DNA from: an uncultured Sutterella sp.
GTDB taxonomy: Bacteria > Pseudomonadota > Gammaproteobacteria > Burkholderiales > Burkholderiaceae_F
Assembly: GCA_905201055.1 (NCBI GenBank)
Contig: CAJKMT010000006.1
Coordinates: 1-52,163 of the forward strand
Direction of reading: 5' to 3'
Length of the DNA: 52,163 nucleotides
The notes beneath the pieces are model-generated. The model made no database searches, was not told the DNA's origin, and saw only the letters and a program-made list of their open reading frames with translations. Every line of letters begins with the position of its first letter. Position 1 is the stretch's first letter. Of the stretch, positions 18,546 to 27,573 are shown piece after piece. The position numbers and the translations under genes are program-made.

Positions 18546-19611
18546 CAGCAGCAGTTTCCGTCGGTTCAGACTTCTTCAGCGTTTTGACGCCTTTTAACTC
18601 GCGAATTTTGTTCTCGACTTCAGTCAAAACTTCGGGGTTGCTCTTGAGGAATTCCCGAGCATTGTCGCGTCCCTGACCGATCTTGCTGCCTTGATAGCTA
18701 TACCAGGCACCGGACTTTTGAATCAGGTTCAAATCGACCGCCATATCAATCACTTCACCCTCGTGAGAAATGCCGTCCCCATACAGAATGTCAAATTGAG
18801 CGGTCTTAAAGGGAGGCGCCACCTTGTTTTTCACCACTTTTACTTTCGTATCCGAACCGATCACCTCATCGCCCTTTTTGATCGCACCCACGCGGCGAAT
18901 ATCCAAGCGAACCGAGCTGTAGAACTTAAGTGCATTGCCGCCGGTAGTCGTTTCGGGGTTGCCGTAACTGACACCGATCTTCATACGAATCTGATTGATG
19001 AAGATAACAAGCGTATTGGTTCGCTTAATCGACGAAGTCAATTTTCTGAGCGCCTGACTCATCAAACGAGCCTGCAATCCGGGCAAGGCCTCACCCATTT
19101 CGCCTTCAATTTCAGCCTGAGGCGTCAATGCAGCCACAGAGTCGATTACCACCATGTCAACCGAACCGGAACGAACCAAGGCATCACAAATTTCCAAAGC
19201 CTGCTCACCGGTGTCCGGCTGAGAAATCAAAAGGTCGGCAAGATCAACACCCAGACGCTGTGCATATTGGATGTCCAATGCGTGTTCAGCGTCAATGTAG
19301 GCGCAGGTGCCGCCGGTTTTTTGCATTTGCGCCACCACGTGCAGTGCCAGCGTGGTCTTACCGGAAGATTCCGGACCGTAGATTTCAATAATGCGCCCGC
19401 GCGGCAAGCCCCCAACACCCAAGGCAAGATCCAATCCCAAAGAACCGGTGGACACAACATCGATGTCTTCACTCATGCCCTTATCACCCATGCGCATAAT
19501 GGAGCCTTTGCCAAATTGCTTCTCAATTTGAGCCAAAGCAGCACTCAATGCTTTTTTACGTTCTTCGCCCTCTACACGTTCGACTCGCGGTAACGTTTTC
19601 TTTTCAGCCAT
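18535..19611 (-). CDS. recA: Recombinase RecA
   Basis: RecA catalyses strand exchange in homologous recombination and triggers LexA cleavage in the SOS response. The 358-residue product has Walker A GPESSGKTT at residues 79-87, the core ALRKLTSSIKRTNTLVIFINQ and the acidic C-terminus. The RBS (AAGGAAAG) is good. No convincing LexA box is visible in the upstream region, so SOS control is unproven from this sequence. Confidence 0.99.
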   Translation of the reverse strand: MAEKKTLPRVERVEGEERKKALSAALAQIEKQFGKGSIMRMGDKGMSEDIDVVSTGSLGLDLALGVGGLPRGRIIEIYGPESSGKTTLALHVVAQMQKTGGTCAYIDAEHALDIQYAQRLGVDLADLLISQPDTGEQALEICDALVRSGSVDMVVIDSVAALTPQAEIEGEMGEALPGLQARLMSQALRKLTSSIKRTNTLVIFINQIRMKIGVSYGNPETTTGGNALKFYSSVRLDIRRVGAIKKGDEVIGSDTKVKVVKNKVAPPFKTAQFDILYGDGISHEGEVIDMAVDLNLIQKSGAWYSYQGSKIGQGRDNAREFLKSNPEVLTEVENKIRELKGVKTLKKSEPTETAADEL

Positions 19612-19971
19612 TTTCTTTCCTTAAACAGTTATCGTGTGCCCATCTTTTTAAACATTTATTTTTAATATATTTTTCAAACACGCCTGAAAAAATATATCAA
19701 CATCAATAAATGTCTCTAATTTAGGGCGATTCATATTAATGACAGTTAGAATTATTCACTATAAAAGATCATTTGTCGAGACTTTGAAGTATCAAATTTA
19801 TTAGTGTTTACCCTAAACTCTGTATCAATATTTGATCTTTATTAAAGTCGATTGAAAAACAAATTTATCTGACAATCGGAAAAAACATTTGACAAACGCA
19901 TTTTATTGAGGCATCATTTCGCACTCGGTTGGACACGTTACCAGTGGGCTTGTCCCGCTCGTTAAAGCAAC
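19612..19971. other. AT-rich intergenic region between recA and tRNA-Lys
   Basis: These 360 bases hold the recA promoter (minus strand) and the tRNA-Lys promoter (plus strand). The stretch next to recA is very AT-rich. CTGTAT at 19820-19825 resembles one LexA half-site, but the other half is poor and it lies over 200 nt from recA. No open frame of note was seen. Confidence 0.5.
19889..19917 (+). promoter_or_regulatory. Promoter of the tRNA-Lys pair
   Basis: A consensus TTGACA (19889-19894), a 17-bp spacer and CATCAT (19912-19917) lie about 55 nt before the first tRNA, with a GC-containing stretch at the expected start. Confidence 0.65.
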
Positions 19972-20047
19972 GGGTCGTTAGCTCAGTCGGTAGAGCAGCG
20001 GACTTTTAATCCGTTGGTCGAGAGTTCGAGTCTCTCACGACCCACCA
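19972..20047 (+). tRNA. tRNA-Lys (anticodon TTT)
   Basis: A 76-nt cloverleaf: acceptor GGGTCGT / ACGACCC, D arm with GCTCAGTCGGTAGAGC, anticodon loop CTTTTAA (TTT), TTCGAGT T-loop and an encoded CCA end. It is followed 29 nt later by the other lysine isoacceptor. Confidence 0.97.
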
Positions 20048-20076
20048 CCACCGAAAATTTGGTTTGAAAAAGGTTT

Positions 20077-20152
20077 GGGAGCGTAGCTCAGTTGGTAGAG
20101 CAGCGGACTCTTAATCCGTCGGTCCAGAGTTCGAGTCTCTGCGCTCCCACCA
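20077..20152 (+). tRNA. tRNA-Lys (anticodon CTT)
   Basis: A 76-nt cloverleaf: acceptor GGGAGCG / CGCTCCC, anticodon loop CTCTTAA (CTT), T-loop TTCGAGT and an encoded CCA. It is almost certainly co-transcribed with the upstream tRNA-Lys(TTT), so both lysine codons are served from one unit. Confidence 0.97.
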
Positions 20153-20199
20153 ACGCCTTCTGCATTTTCTCTCGCTTCAAATCCACTCCGTCATTCTGA

Positions 20200-20226
20200 A
20201 AGTTGGCAACAACTTAAAAATTTTTT
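20200..20226 (+). terminator. Possible terminator of the tRNA-Lys pair
   Basis: A short 6-bp stem (AAGTTG / CAACTT) with a GCAA tetraloop is followed by A5 and T6. The stem is weak. Confidence 0.4.
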
Positions 20227-20312
20227 GCAGCCTGTCCTTCTTGCCGATCACAAACTAAACGCATAACGCTAAAATGTTTTATTTATTCTGATAAGAGATT
20301 GGCATTTATCAA

Positions 20313-20813
20313 ATGATTTTTCTTCCGACTCCTGACGATACAGATCGCTTGGGGCAAATTCTGGCTCATTGTCTGTTGGCCGAACGGGACGCCCTCATTC
20401 ATAAGGGGTTTAATATTCGGCTCGAAGGCAATCTGGGAGCCGGGAAAACCAGCCTTACGCGAGCGACCTTACGGGCACTGGGCGTGACCGGACGAATCAA
20501 AAGTCCGACCTTTACCCTGCTCGAAACTTATCCGATTGATTCGGAGTTGGAGGTTTTTCATTTCGATTTTTATCGCTTTGAAACGCCGGAAGAATTTCTT
20601 GACGCAGGCTTTCGAGATAACTTTGCCCCCTCACACATTACTTTTTGCGAATGGAGTGAAAAGGCAGGAAGCTGCTTGCCTCAAGCCGATCTGACAATCA
20701 CCCTTGAACCGCTCGAAGCGGGCCGCAGCGCAGATATTTGTGCGACAAGCGAGCTGGGTTCCAAAGTTTTAGACGCACTGACGAAAGCATGGTATTTACA
20801 CGCAGAACTCTGA
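20313..20813 (+). CDS. tsaE: tRNA threonylcarbamoyladenosine biosynthesis ATPase TsaE
   Basis: TsaE is the ATPase that resets the TsaBD complex making the t6A37 tRNA modification. The 166-residue protein has Walker A GNLGAGKT at 39-46, the SPTFTLLETYPI motif, FHFDFYRFETPEE with its acidic metal site and FCEWSEKA. The next gene starts 25 nt before its stop; the tsaE-amidase pair is a standard proteobacterial arrangement. This is the native copy, unlike the fragment at 1-180. tsaC at 26581 works in the same pathway. Confidence 0.95.
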   Translation: MIFLPTPDDTDRLGQILAHCLLAERDALIHKGFNIRLEGNLGAGKTSLTRATLRALGVTGRIKSPTFTLLETYPIDSELEVFHFDFYRFETPEEFLDAGFRDNFAPSHITFCEWSEKAGSCLPQADLTITLEPLEAGRSADICATSELGSKVLDALTKAWYLHAEL

Positions 20814-22183
20814 TCAGTACAACGACGGGCTCCTTAGCGCTCTCGTTTTTGCCAATCGGCCTGGCGCACGCCGCCCAAATGGTGGATGTCCGCATGTGGC
20901 CTGCGGAAGAATATACCCGCGTCACGCTTGAGCATGATCTGCCGATCAAGTTCAAATACTTTCTCGTGCGCTCGCCGATGCCGTATCGCTTGGTCGTGGA
21001 TATCGAAGGCCTGACTCTGACGAGCAAACTTCAGAAAATGATTTCTGACGTCTCGCCCAACGACCCCTACATCAAAGCCGTGCGTATCGGTCAGTATTCT
21101 CCGACGGTGGTTCGTCTTGTCATGGATCTTAAAAGTGAGGTGAGACCGGAAGTTTTCTCTCTCAAACCGGTTGCCAATTACAAGTACCGCCTCATCTTTG
21201 ATATTTACCCGGTTGAAGCAGAAGATCCTATTGCAGGCGTTATCGCAGGTCTGAGCGACAAAAATCAAAAAAGTGATCCCTTGGGTGAACTTTTGGCTCA
21301 AAATCAACAAAAAGCAGACAAAACCAAGACCGCCAGCACTGCGTCTTCGACCAAGGGAAAAACTCCCCAAACGCAGCCAAAGACCGCTGCGCAACCGAAA
21401 ACTCAGGCTCAAGCCGATCGCACGAAAAAAACGACGGAGGCGAAAAAACAAACAACAAAGCGGCCTGCGCCCTCAAAGAAGCAACGGGACATTGTTGTGG
21501 TGGTGGATGCCGGTCACGGCGGTGAAGACCCCGGAGCCGTCGGCAAACGTAAAACTTATGAAAAACACATCACTTTATCGATTGCCAAACGTCTTGAACG
21601 GTTGATAAAGCGAGAAAAAGGGATGAAGGTGGTCATGACGCGCACAAGCGACCACTTCGTCAGTCTCAGCCAACGCGTGATGATTGCCCAAAAAGCAAAG
21701 GCTCATCTGTTTATCAGTATTCACGCTGACGCTTGGACCAAGCCTTCGGCTAAAGGTGCCTCTGTTTACGCATTGGCCGAGCGCGGCGCGACAAGCTCGG
21801 CGGCACGATGGCTCGCTAAAAACCAAAACGAGGCCGACCTGATCGGCGGGGCGAACTTTAAAGAAGTCGATCGGCGCCTGCAGTCTGTTTTAGTGGATAT
21901 GACCACCTCATGGAAGATCAACTACAGTCTTGAGCTCGGACACAGTGTTCTTCAGCACTTGGGCAAAATCAACACCCTGCACCGCAGACAAGTTGAACAG
22001 GCAGGATTCCTGGTACTGAAGGCCCCGGGCATCCCGTCCATTCTTGTGGAAACGGCTTTTATCAGCAACCCACAGGAAGAACGGAAATTAAAGACGGCCT
22101 CCTATCAGCAGAAAGTGGCCGATGCCATACTGAAAGGCATCAAGGATCAGGTTAAGAAAAACGATTCCATTATGCAAAGCTAG
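20789..22183 (+). CDS. amiC: Tat-exported N-acetylmuramoyl-L-alanine amidase (AmiC type)
   Basis: This enzyme cleaves septal peptidoglycan during daughter-cell separation. From the ATG at 20789 (464 residues) it has a twin-arginine signal (MVFTRRTLIS, cleavage near AHA-AQ at about residue 28), an AMIN domain (about 30-155), and a Lys/Thr/Gln-rich linker (about 170-235). The Amidase_3 domain follows with zinc ligand H243 in DAGHGGEDPG, a second His in SIHADAW and the catalytic Glu in LVETAFISN. The frame opens upstream at 20738, but that extension would hide the Tat signal. It overlaps tsaE by 25 nt. AmiB and AmiC share this fold; the Tat signal favours AmiC. Confidence 0.9.
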   Translation: MVFTRRTLISTTTGSLALSFLPIGLAHAAQMVDVRMWPAEEYTRVTLEHDLPIKFKYFLVRSPMPYRLVVDIEGLTLTSKLQKMISDVSPNDPYIKAVRIGQYSPTVVRLVMDLKSEVRPEVFSLKPVANYKYRLIFDIYPVEAEDPIAGVIAGLSDKNQKSDPLGELLAQNQQKADKTKTASTASSTKGKTPQTQPKTAAQPKTQAQADRTKKTTEAKKQTTKRPAPSKKQRDIVVVVDAGHGGEDPGAVGKRKTYEKHITLSIAKRLERLIKREKGMKVVMTRTSDHFVSLSQRVMIAQKAKAHLFISIHADAWTKPSAKGASVYALAERGATSSAARWLAKNQNEADLIGGANFKEVDRRLQSVLVDMTTSWKINYSLELGHSVLQHLGKINTLHRRQVEQAGFLVLKAPGIPSILVETAFISNPQEERKLKTASYQQKVADAILKGIKDQVKKNDSIMQS

Positions 22184-22215
22184 AGATCTTCAGAAACGAT
22201 TTGCAACGTTACTTT

Positions 22216-22245
22216 TTAACTTCGTGGACGCTTTCTAGTTACAAT
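22216..22245 (+). promoter_or_regulatory. Probable promoter of the aldolase gene
   Basis: TTAACT (22216-22221), an 18-bp spacer and TACAAT (22240-22245) lie 40 nt before the fba ATG. Confidence 0.45.
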
Positions 22246-22285
22246 TAACTAATCGTACGATTTTTAACTCAAGGACATCGCAATT

Positions 22286-23350
22286 ATGGCTATCGTCTCT
22301 TTACGTCAATTACTGGATCACGCCGCTGAAAACGGTTACGGCGTCCCGGCCTTCAACGTGAACAATTTGGAACAGGTTCAGGCCATTATGTCCGCCGCCC
22401 AGGAAGTGGGCGCTCCGGTCATCATGCAGGCTTCTGCCGGTGCTCGTCGTTACACGGGCGAGCTCTTTTTAAAAAGTTTGATTCAAGCTGCCGTTGAGAC
22501 TTATCCGGATGTCCCGGTTTGCATGCATCAGGATCACGGTCAAAATCCCGCAGTCTGCCAAGGTGCCATCCGCATGGGCTTTTCTTCTGTGATGATGGAC
22601 GGCTCTCTGCAGGCTGACGGCAAAACCATTGCCAGCTACGACTACAACGTGAATGTCACCCGTCAGGTTGTGGACATGGCTCACTGCATCGGCGTGAGTG
22701 TTGAAGGTGAATTGGGCTGTTTGGGTTCTCTGGAAACCATGAAGGGTGACAAGGAAGACGGTCACGGCACTGACAGCACAATGACTCGCGATCAACTTTT
22801 GACCGATCCCGATCAGGCCGCAGACTTTGTTGAAAAGACCCAGCTTGATGCCTTGGCCATTGCCATCGGCACAAGCCACGGCGCCTACAAGTTCACGCGC
22901 AAACCCACCGGCGATATTCTGGCCATTGATCGTGTCAAAGAAATTCATCGCCGCCTGCCCAACACGCACTTAGTGATGCACGGTTCCTCCTCTGTGCCCC
23001 AGGAATACTTGGCTGAGATTCGTGAATTCGGCGGTCAATTCCGTGAAACCTACGGCGTACCGGTTGAAGAAATTCAGGAAGCCATCAAACACGGCGTTCG
23101 CAAGGTCAACATCGACACCGATATTCGCTTGGCAATGACGGCTGCCGTCCGTCGTTTCCTTGTTGAAAATCCGACGAAGTTTGACCCGCGTGAATATCTT
23201 AAGGCTGCCCGTAAAGCCGCATACGAGCTCTGTAAGCAACGTTATCTGGACTTCGGCTGCGAAGGTCAGGGCGCACGCATTAAGCCCATCGATCTTTTCA
23301 CGATGGCTAAACGCTATTCAAGCGGCGAGTTGAAGCAAAACGTTATCTAA
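22286..23350 (+). CDS. fba: Class II fructose-1,6-bisphosphate aldolase
   Basis: This zinc enzyme joins dihydroxyacetone phosphate and glyceraldehyde 3-phosphate in gluconeogenesis or splits FBP in glycolysis. The 354-residue protein has the YGVPAFNVNNLEQ start, the zinc-binding MHQDHGQN, VEGELGCLG, the GTSHGAYKF loop and a C-terminal HGVRKVNIDTD phosphate site. This is the CbbA-like subgroup common in Burkholderiales. A good RBS (AAGGA) precedes it and its codon choice is that of a highly expressed gene. It sits alone between promoter and terminator. With fbp at 37476 it supports a gluconeogenic role. Confidence 0.96.
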   Translation: MAIVSLRQLLDHAAENGYGVPAFNVNNLEQVQAIMSAAQEVGAPVIMQASAGARRYTGELFLKSLIQAAVETYPDVPVCMHQDHGQNPAVCQGAIRMGFSSVMMDGSLQADGKTIASYDYNVNVTRQVVDMAHCIGVSVEGELGCLGSLETMKGDKEDGHGTDSTMTRDQLLTDPDQAADFVEKTQLDALAIAIGTSHGAYKFTRKPTGDILAIDRVKEIHRRLPNTHLVMHGSSSVPQEYLAEIREFGGQFRETYGVPVEEIQEAIKHGVRKVNIDTDIRLAMTAAVRRFLVENPTKFDPREYLKAARKAAYELCKQRYLDFGCEGQGARIKPIDLFTMAKRYSSGELKQNVI

Positions 23351-23369
23351 CCTGAATTTGGTTTAACAC

Positions 23370-23395
23370 AAGAGGGGAGTTTCCTCCCCTCTTTT
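23370..23395 (+). terminator. Rho-independent terminator after fba
   Basis: A 10-bp stem (AAGAGGGGAG / CTCCCCTCTT) with a 4-nt loop is followed by a T run. Confidence 0.85.
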
Positions 23396-23411
23396 AATTG
23401 ATTCTTTCAAA

Positions 23412-23795
23412 ATGGCTGACGCAAAAGATCTCAAAGGCAAAACCGGTATTAAGCGCCTGACAAATGCCTTCTTTTACTCCAAGGACGGTTTCTCTGCGGC
23501 TTACCGATCTGAAGAAGCGTTCAGACAGGAATTCTGGCTATTAATCATCGGTACGGTCATTGCACTCGTTTTGCCGGTAACCTTAATGCAAACAGTGGCA
23601 CTCATCGCCGTTCTTCTGTTGCTTTTAATTGTGGAAATTTTAAATTCTGCAGTCGAAGCGGCTATTGACCGAATCGGCCCGGAAATTCATCCTCTTTCAA
23701 AACGAGCGAAAGACATGGGAAGCTGTGCCGTTCTGATGGCTTGTTTTTTAGCCGCTCTCGTCTGGCTCAGCATTCTCTATGACTGCTTTTTCTAA
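23412..23795 (+). CDS. dgkA: Diacylglycerol kinase
   Basis: DgkA is a small trimeric inner-membrane enzyme that recycles diacylglycerol into phosphatidic acid. The 127-residue protein has the three transmembrane helices and the invariant motif EILNSAVEAAIDR. The N-terminal amphipathic stretch and the EEAFRQE surface region are also present. It starts 16 nt after the fba terminator. Confidence 0.95.
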   Translation: MADAKDLKGKTGIKRLTNAFFYSKDGFSAAYRSEEAFRQEFWLLIIGTVIALVLPVTLMQTVALIAVLLLLLIVEILNSAVEAAIDRIGPEIHPLSKRAKDMGSCAVLMACFLAALVWLSILYDCFF

Positions 23796-23932
23796 GAAAA
23801 CAAAACTGCATATTGTTTTCGATACAGACATTTCTGCTCGAAAATGCACCGCTTGGAATACAAAAATCGCTAGAATGTCTCTGTTAAGCCGTTGGCAATT
23901 GAATAACTCTTTTTTGACGGAATCCAACGATC

Positions 23933-24820
23933 ATGCCTATTCTTGATACTTCTTTGCACTCCTTAAAGCGCATCTATCGCGGCAAGGTCCGCGACAGCTA
24001 TGAGCTTGGCGACGATAAGTTGCTGATTATTGCAACGGACCGCATCTCTGCTTTTGATGTGATTCTTGATGACCCCATCCCCTATAAGGGCATGGTGCTT
24101 CAGGCACTCACCGATTTCTGGTTTGAAAAGTTAAAAGGGATTGTGCCGAATCACTTAACGGGTATTGATCCCACGACCGTTGTGGCCGCTGACGAAGTTG
24201 ATCAAGTTAAAGGACGCTCCGTCGTAGCAATGAAGCTCAAACCCATTCCCATCGAATGCGTGGTTCGCGGCTATATCATCGGCGGCGGCTGGAAAGACTA
24301 CCAGGCAACCGGTAAGGTTTGCGGTATTGAGCTGCCCGCCGGTCTGAAACAGGCTCAAAAGTTACCTCACCCGATTTTCACTCCTGCGGCCAAAATGGAA
24401 GTGGGCACGCATGATGAAAACATCTCGTTTGAACAGGCTGTTGAGCTGGTCGGCGAGGATATCGCCCGTCAAATCCGCGACTACTCCATTGAGCTTTATA
24501 CGCGTGCTGCAGAATACGCCCTGACCAAGGGAATCATCATCGCAGACACGAAGTTTGAGTTCGGCATTGATCAAAACGGTACGGTGCGACTGATGGATGA
24601 AGTGCTCACGCCTGATTCATCTCGCTTCTGGCCTGCCGATCAATACAGCGAAGGCATTTCGCCTCCCTCTTTTGATAAGCAGTTTGTCCGCGATTGGCTT
24701 GAAACGCAGCCGTGGGATAAGACTCCTCCGGCTCCCCGCGCGCCTGAGGATATCTTGGAAAAGACCTCACAAAAGTACCGCGAAGCACTGCGCCGCCTGG
24801 CTGGTCGCGATGTGCTCTAG
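23933..24820 (+). CDS. purC: SAICAR synthase
   Basis: PurC condenses CAIR with aspartate in purine synthesis. The 295-residue protein has YRGKVRDSYELGDD (ATP-binding), ATDRISAFDV, the VECVVRGY and GTHDENIS motifs, and LMDEVLTPDSSRFW. The long C-terminal tail ending in RRLAGRDVL is typical of beta/alpha-proteobacterial forms. It heads a purC-purE-purK-tsaC cluster; the 137-bp upstream gap must hold its promoter, with a possible -10 TAGAAT at 23871. Confidence 0.97.
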   Translation: MPILDTSLHSLKRIYRGKVRDSYELGDDKLLIIATDRISAFDVILDDPIPYKGMVLQALTDFWFEKLKGIVPNHLTGIDPTTVVAADEVDQVKGRSVVAMKLKPIPIECVVRGYIIGGGWKDYQATGKVCGIELPAGLKQAQKLPHPIFTPAAKMEVGTHDENISFEQAVELVGEDIARQIRDYSIELYTRAAEYALTKGIIIADTKFEFGIDQNGTVRLMDEVLTPDSSRFWPADQYSEGISPPSFDKQFVRDWLETQPWDKTPPAPRAPEDILEKTSQKYREALRRLAGRDVL

Positions 24821-24846
24821 TACATTGAAAAATTAACTGTTTTGAC

Positions 24847-24886
24847 GGCGCGGGAGAATGCATCCTTCCGCGCCCTTCTTGTTTTT
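24847..24886 (+). promoter_or_regulatory. Hairpin plus T-rich run between purC and purE (possible partial terminator)
   Basis: A 7-bp GC stem (GGCGCGG 24847-24853 / CCGCGCC 24868-24874) is followed by CTTCTTGTTTTT and then the purE RBS region. It may reduce or regulate read-through from purC to purEK. Confidence 0.45.
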
Positions 24887-24904
24887 CTGATAGGTAATCT
24901 GACT

Positions 24905-25399
24905 ATGCAAAACAATCCTGTTGTCGGTGTTGTTATGGGTTCCAACTCTGACTGGGACATCATGAAAAATGCCTGCGATATTCTTAAGGAATTCGGCGTA
25001 CCTTTTGAAGCTAAAGTGGTTTCAGCGCATCGTATGCCTGACGAAATGTTTCGCTATGCCGAAACAGCCCAAGAGCGAGGCATAAAAGTGATCATTGCCG
25101 GCGCAGGCGGTGCGGCTCACTTGCCCGGTATGCTCGCGGCTAAAACCGTCGTGCCGGTCTTAGGCGTGCCCATCCCCTCTCGCTATCTGAGAGGTGAGGA
25201 TTCTCTGCTTTCAATTGTTCAGATGCCTAAGGGAGTCCCCGTGGCCACATTTGCCATCGGTGAAGCGGGTGCCGGCAACGCAGCCCTTTTTGCCATTGAA
25301 ATGTTGGCAGGATTCGGCTGCCAGGAAATGCGTGAAAAGATTACCGCTTTCCGCATTGCTCAGAACGAAAAAGCTCGTAACATGGTTTTGCCCCTTTAA
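24905..25399 (+). CDS. purE: N5-carboxyaminoimidazole ribonucleotide mutase
   Basis: PurE moves the carboxyl group of N5-CAIR to give CAIR. The 164-residue protein has the N-terminal GVVMGSNSDWD, the SAHRMPDEMF catalytic His region and the AGAGGAAHLPGM loop. The open frame extends upstream to 24842, but that part covers the purC-purE hairpin; the ATG at 24905 gives the standard family start. purK follows 15 nt later. Confidence 0.96.
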   Translation: MQNNPVVGVVMGSNSDWDIMKNACDILKEFGVPFEAKVVSAHRMPDEMFRYAETAQERGIKVIIAGAGGAAHLPGMLAAKTVVPVLGVPIPSRYLRGEDSLLSIVQMPKGVPVATFAIGEAGAGNAALFAIEMLAGFGCQEMREKITAFRIAQNEKARNMVLPL

Positions 25400-25414
25400 T
25401 AAAAACGAATCACT

Positions 25415-26581
25415 ATGCAAAAAAAATTGCCTTTAAATCCCGGTGAAATGTTGGGCATGATGGGTGGCGGCCAATTGGGTCGAATGTTTGCCATCGAGGC
25501 CGCTTACATGGGCTACCACGTCACAGTGCTTGAACCCGGAGAATTGCCGCCTGCCGCGGAGGTTTCTCTTAAACACATCGCTGAACCCTATTTAAGCGAG
25601 AGCGGACTCGAGCGTTTGGCCAATGGCGCGAGCGCCGTGAGCACAGAATTTGAAAATGTGCCGGCACAAGCGCTTGATTTTTTAGCCCGCAGCACCTTTG
25701 TTGCGCCCCCGGGCTCTGCGGTCGCAATCGCTCAGGACCGCAATGAAGAAAAGCGCTTTATTGAAAAAGAGGCTCATGTGCCTGTTGCGCCTCACTGCCG
25801 CATCGCTACGGAGTCGGATATTGAAGCGGCCGACAGCGCACTTTTCCCGGCAATTCTCAAAACAGCACGCCTGGGTTATGACGGCAAGGGACAGGTTCTG
25901 GTTGATAATCGCGAGCAGCTGCGGGAAGCTTTTAAAGTCCTTAAAGGGGTGGACTGTATTCTGGAAAAGAGACTCAAACTTTTTAAAGAAGTTTCTGTCA
26001 TTGTCGCACGCTCCCACGACGGTCAAACCGCGACATTTCCTGTCTGCGAAAATCGCCACCGCAACGGTATTCTCGCCGTCACTGTTATGCCCGCTCGCGT
26101 AAGCGAGGAAGCTTCTTTGAAAGCTCGTCAATTTGCCACGCAAATTGTTGACGCACTGCACTACGTCGGAGTCCTTTGCGTTGAATTCTTTGTCTTGGAA
26201 GACGGTTCCATCGTGGCCAATGAAATGGCTCCCCGTCCTCACAATTCAGGTCACGCAACCATTGACGCCTGTTGGAGCAACCAGTTCGAACAGCAGCTTC
26301 GATGCATGACGGGGCAGCCCTTGGCCGATACTACACAACACTCGCCGGCTGTCATGCTTAACTTACTGGGCGATATCTGGTTTGACGGTGAAAAACATTG
26401 CGAACCGGACTGGTCCCGAGTCCTGGCAGTTCCCGGAGTCAAACTGCACCTCTACGGAAAAGCTCAAGCCCGTAAGGCTCGTAAAATGGGCCATATCACG
26501 TGCCTCGGACATACTGTGGAAGAGGCCCTGCAGCGAGCCAAGAAAGTTGCTGCAATCTTGAATTTACCGGAGCCGCAATAA
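25415..26581 (+). CDS. purK: N5-carboxyaminoimidazole ribonucleotide synthase
   Basis: PurK uses ATP and bicarbonate to carboxylate AIR for PurE. The 388-residue ATP-grasp protein has MMGGGQLGRM at the N-terminus, the STEFENVP motif, ILKTARLGYDGKGQ (ATP lid), FFVLEDGSIVANEMAPRPHNSGH and a C-terminal HLYGK. It follows purE by 15 nt, and its stop shares one base with the tsaC ATG. Confidence 0.97.
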   Translation: MQKKLPLNPGEMLGMMGGGQLGRMFAIEAAYMGYHVTVLEPGELPPAAEVSLKHIAEPYLSESGLERLANGASAVSTEFENVPAQALDFLARSTFVAPPGSAVAIAQDRNEEKRFIEKEAHVPVAPHCRIATESDIEAADSALFPAILKTARLGYDGKGQVLVDNREQLREAFKVLKGVDCILEKRLKLFKEVSVIVARSHDGQTATFPVCENRHRNGILAVTVMPARVSEEASLKARQFATQIVDALHYVGVLCVEFFVLEDGSIVANEMAPRPHNSGHATIDACWSNQFEQQLRCMTGQPLADTTQHSPAVMLNLLGDIWFDGEKHCEPDWSRVLAVPGVKLHLYGKAQARKARKMGHITCLGHTVEEALQRAKKVAAILNLPEPQ

Positions 26582-27561
26582 TGCAACCTGTTGACGAAAG
26601 AGCGATCCGAGCTGCCGTTGATGTACTGGAATGCTCGGGCCTGGTGGCGATTCCCACGGAAACCGTATACGGTTTGGCTGCAAACGCAGAGGATGAAAAG
26701 GCCGTCAAAAAAATTTTTGAAGCCAAAAACAGACCGACAACTCATCCTCTGATTGTTCATATTACAGGGGAAGAGGCGCTCGATCATTGGGCCAAAGACA
26801 TTCCTCAAAGTGCTTACATTTTGGCTCGCCGCTTTTGGCCCGGTCCTCTCACGATGATTTTGAAAAAGTCGGACGCAGTGGGTGATTGGATCACAGGCGG
26901 TCAGAATTCTGTCGGACTTCGGTGCCCTTCTCATCCTTGGGCTGTTGCATTAATTAAGGCCTTTGCGGGGAAACATCACCGCGGATTGGCTGCCCCCTCA
27001 GCCAACACTTTCGGCCGTATCTCCCCCACGACAGCTCAGCACGTTCGGGATGATCTCGGCGAAAAACCCAAAGGTAAGGTGGATTTCATTCTCGATGGCG
27101 GAGAGTGTGAAGTCGGTGTGGAGTCGACCATTATTAACTTGAGCGGCGATCATCCGGAAATCCTGCGCCACGGCGCCATCACTCGAAAGATGCTCGAAGA
27201 GGCGCTCGGTTGCGCAGTCCCCGACGGCGGCAAGGACTCTCCCCGAGTTTCCGGTTCTTTAAAGAGCCACTACGCTCCGAAAACGAAAGTCTTGTTATCC
27301 GACAGTATTCCGGCTGAACTCGAAAAACTCAAAGACAAGAAGGTTGCGGTAATGGCTTCGCAAGAGGCTCTCGCACAAACACCGTCCAACGTTGTTAAAT
27401 GGTTTGTCGCTCCGGATAACGCAGCCGATTACATGCACGTGCTTTATGTCCGTCTGCACGAACTCGATCAATGCGGCGCGGATTGCATCTTAATTGAAAC
27501 ACCGCCCACAGGCGACGCGTGGAACGCCGTTCAGGACCGTCTGGCGCGAGCTTCGGCTTAA
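26581..27561 (+). CDS. tsaC: L-threonylcarbamoyladenylate synthase (Sua5/TsaC with C-terminal domain)
   Basis: This enzyme makes threonylcarbamoyl-AMP for the t6A tRNA modification completed by TsaBDE. The 326-residue protein has the YrdC fold (IPTETVYGLAANA, KNRPTTHPLIVH, RFWPGPLTMIL, GLAAPSANTFGRISPT) and a shorter C-terminal Sua5 domain with the SGSLKSHYAPKT linker. The start is set by the TAATG overlap with purK; the frame itself is open further upstream. The two-domain Sua5 form is usual in many bacteria outside the enterics. Confidence 0.93.
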   Translation: MQPVDERAIRAAVDVLECSGLVAIPTETVYGLAANAEDEKAVKKIFEAKNRPTTHPLIVHITGEEALDHWAKDIPQSAYILARRFWPGPLTMILKKSDAVGDWITGGQNSVGLRCPSHPWAVALIKAFAGKHHRGLAAPSANTFGRISPTTAQHVRDDLGEKPKGKVDFILDGGECEVGVESTIINLSGDHPEILRHGAITRKMLEEALGCAVPDGGKDSPRVSGSLKSHYAPKTKVLLSDSIPAELEKLKDKKVAVMASQEALAQTPSNVVKWFVAPDNAADYMHVLYVRLHELDQCGADCILIETPPTGDAWNAVQDRLARASA

Positions 27562-27573
27562 ACATAAAAAAAC

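Noticed and set aside
18691..19593. A 300-codon open frame on the plus strand opposite recA
   Set aside because: It lies wholly antisense to an unmistakable recA, has low-complexity composition and no RBS; it is a shadow frame.
19640..19830. LexA-box-like sequences upstream of recA
   Set aside because: A CTGTAT half-site (19820) has a poor partner half and is 209 nt from the start codon; CTG-N-TCA near 19685 has the wrong spacing. Neither is convincing.
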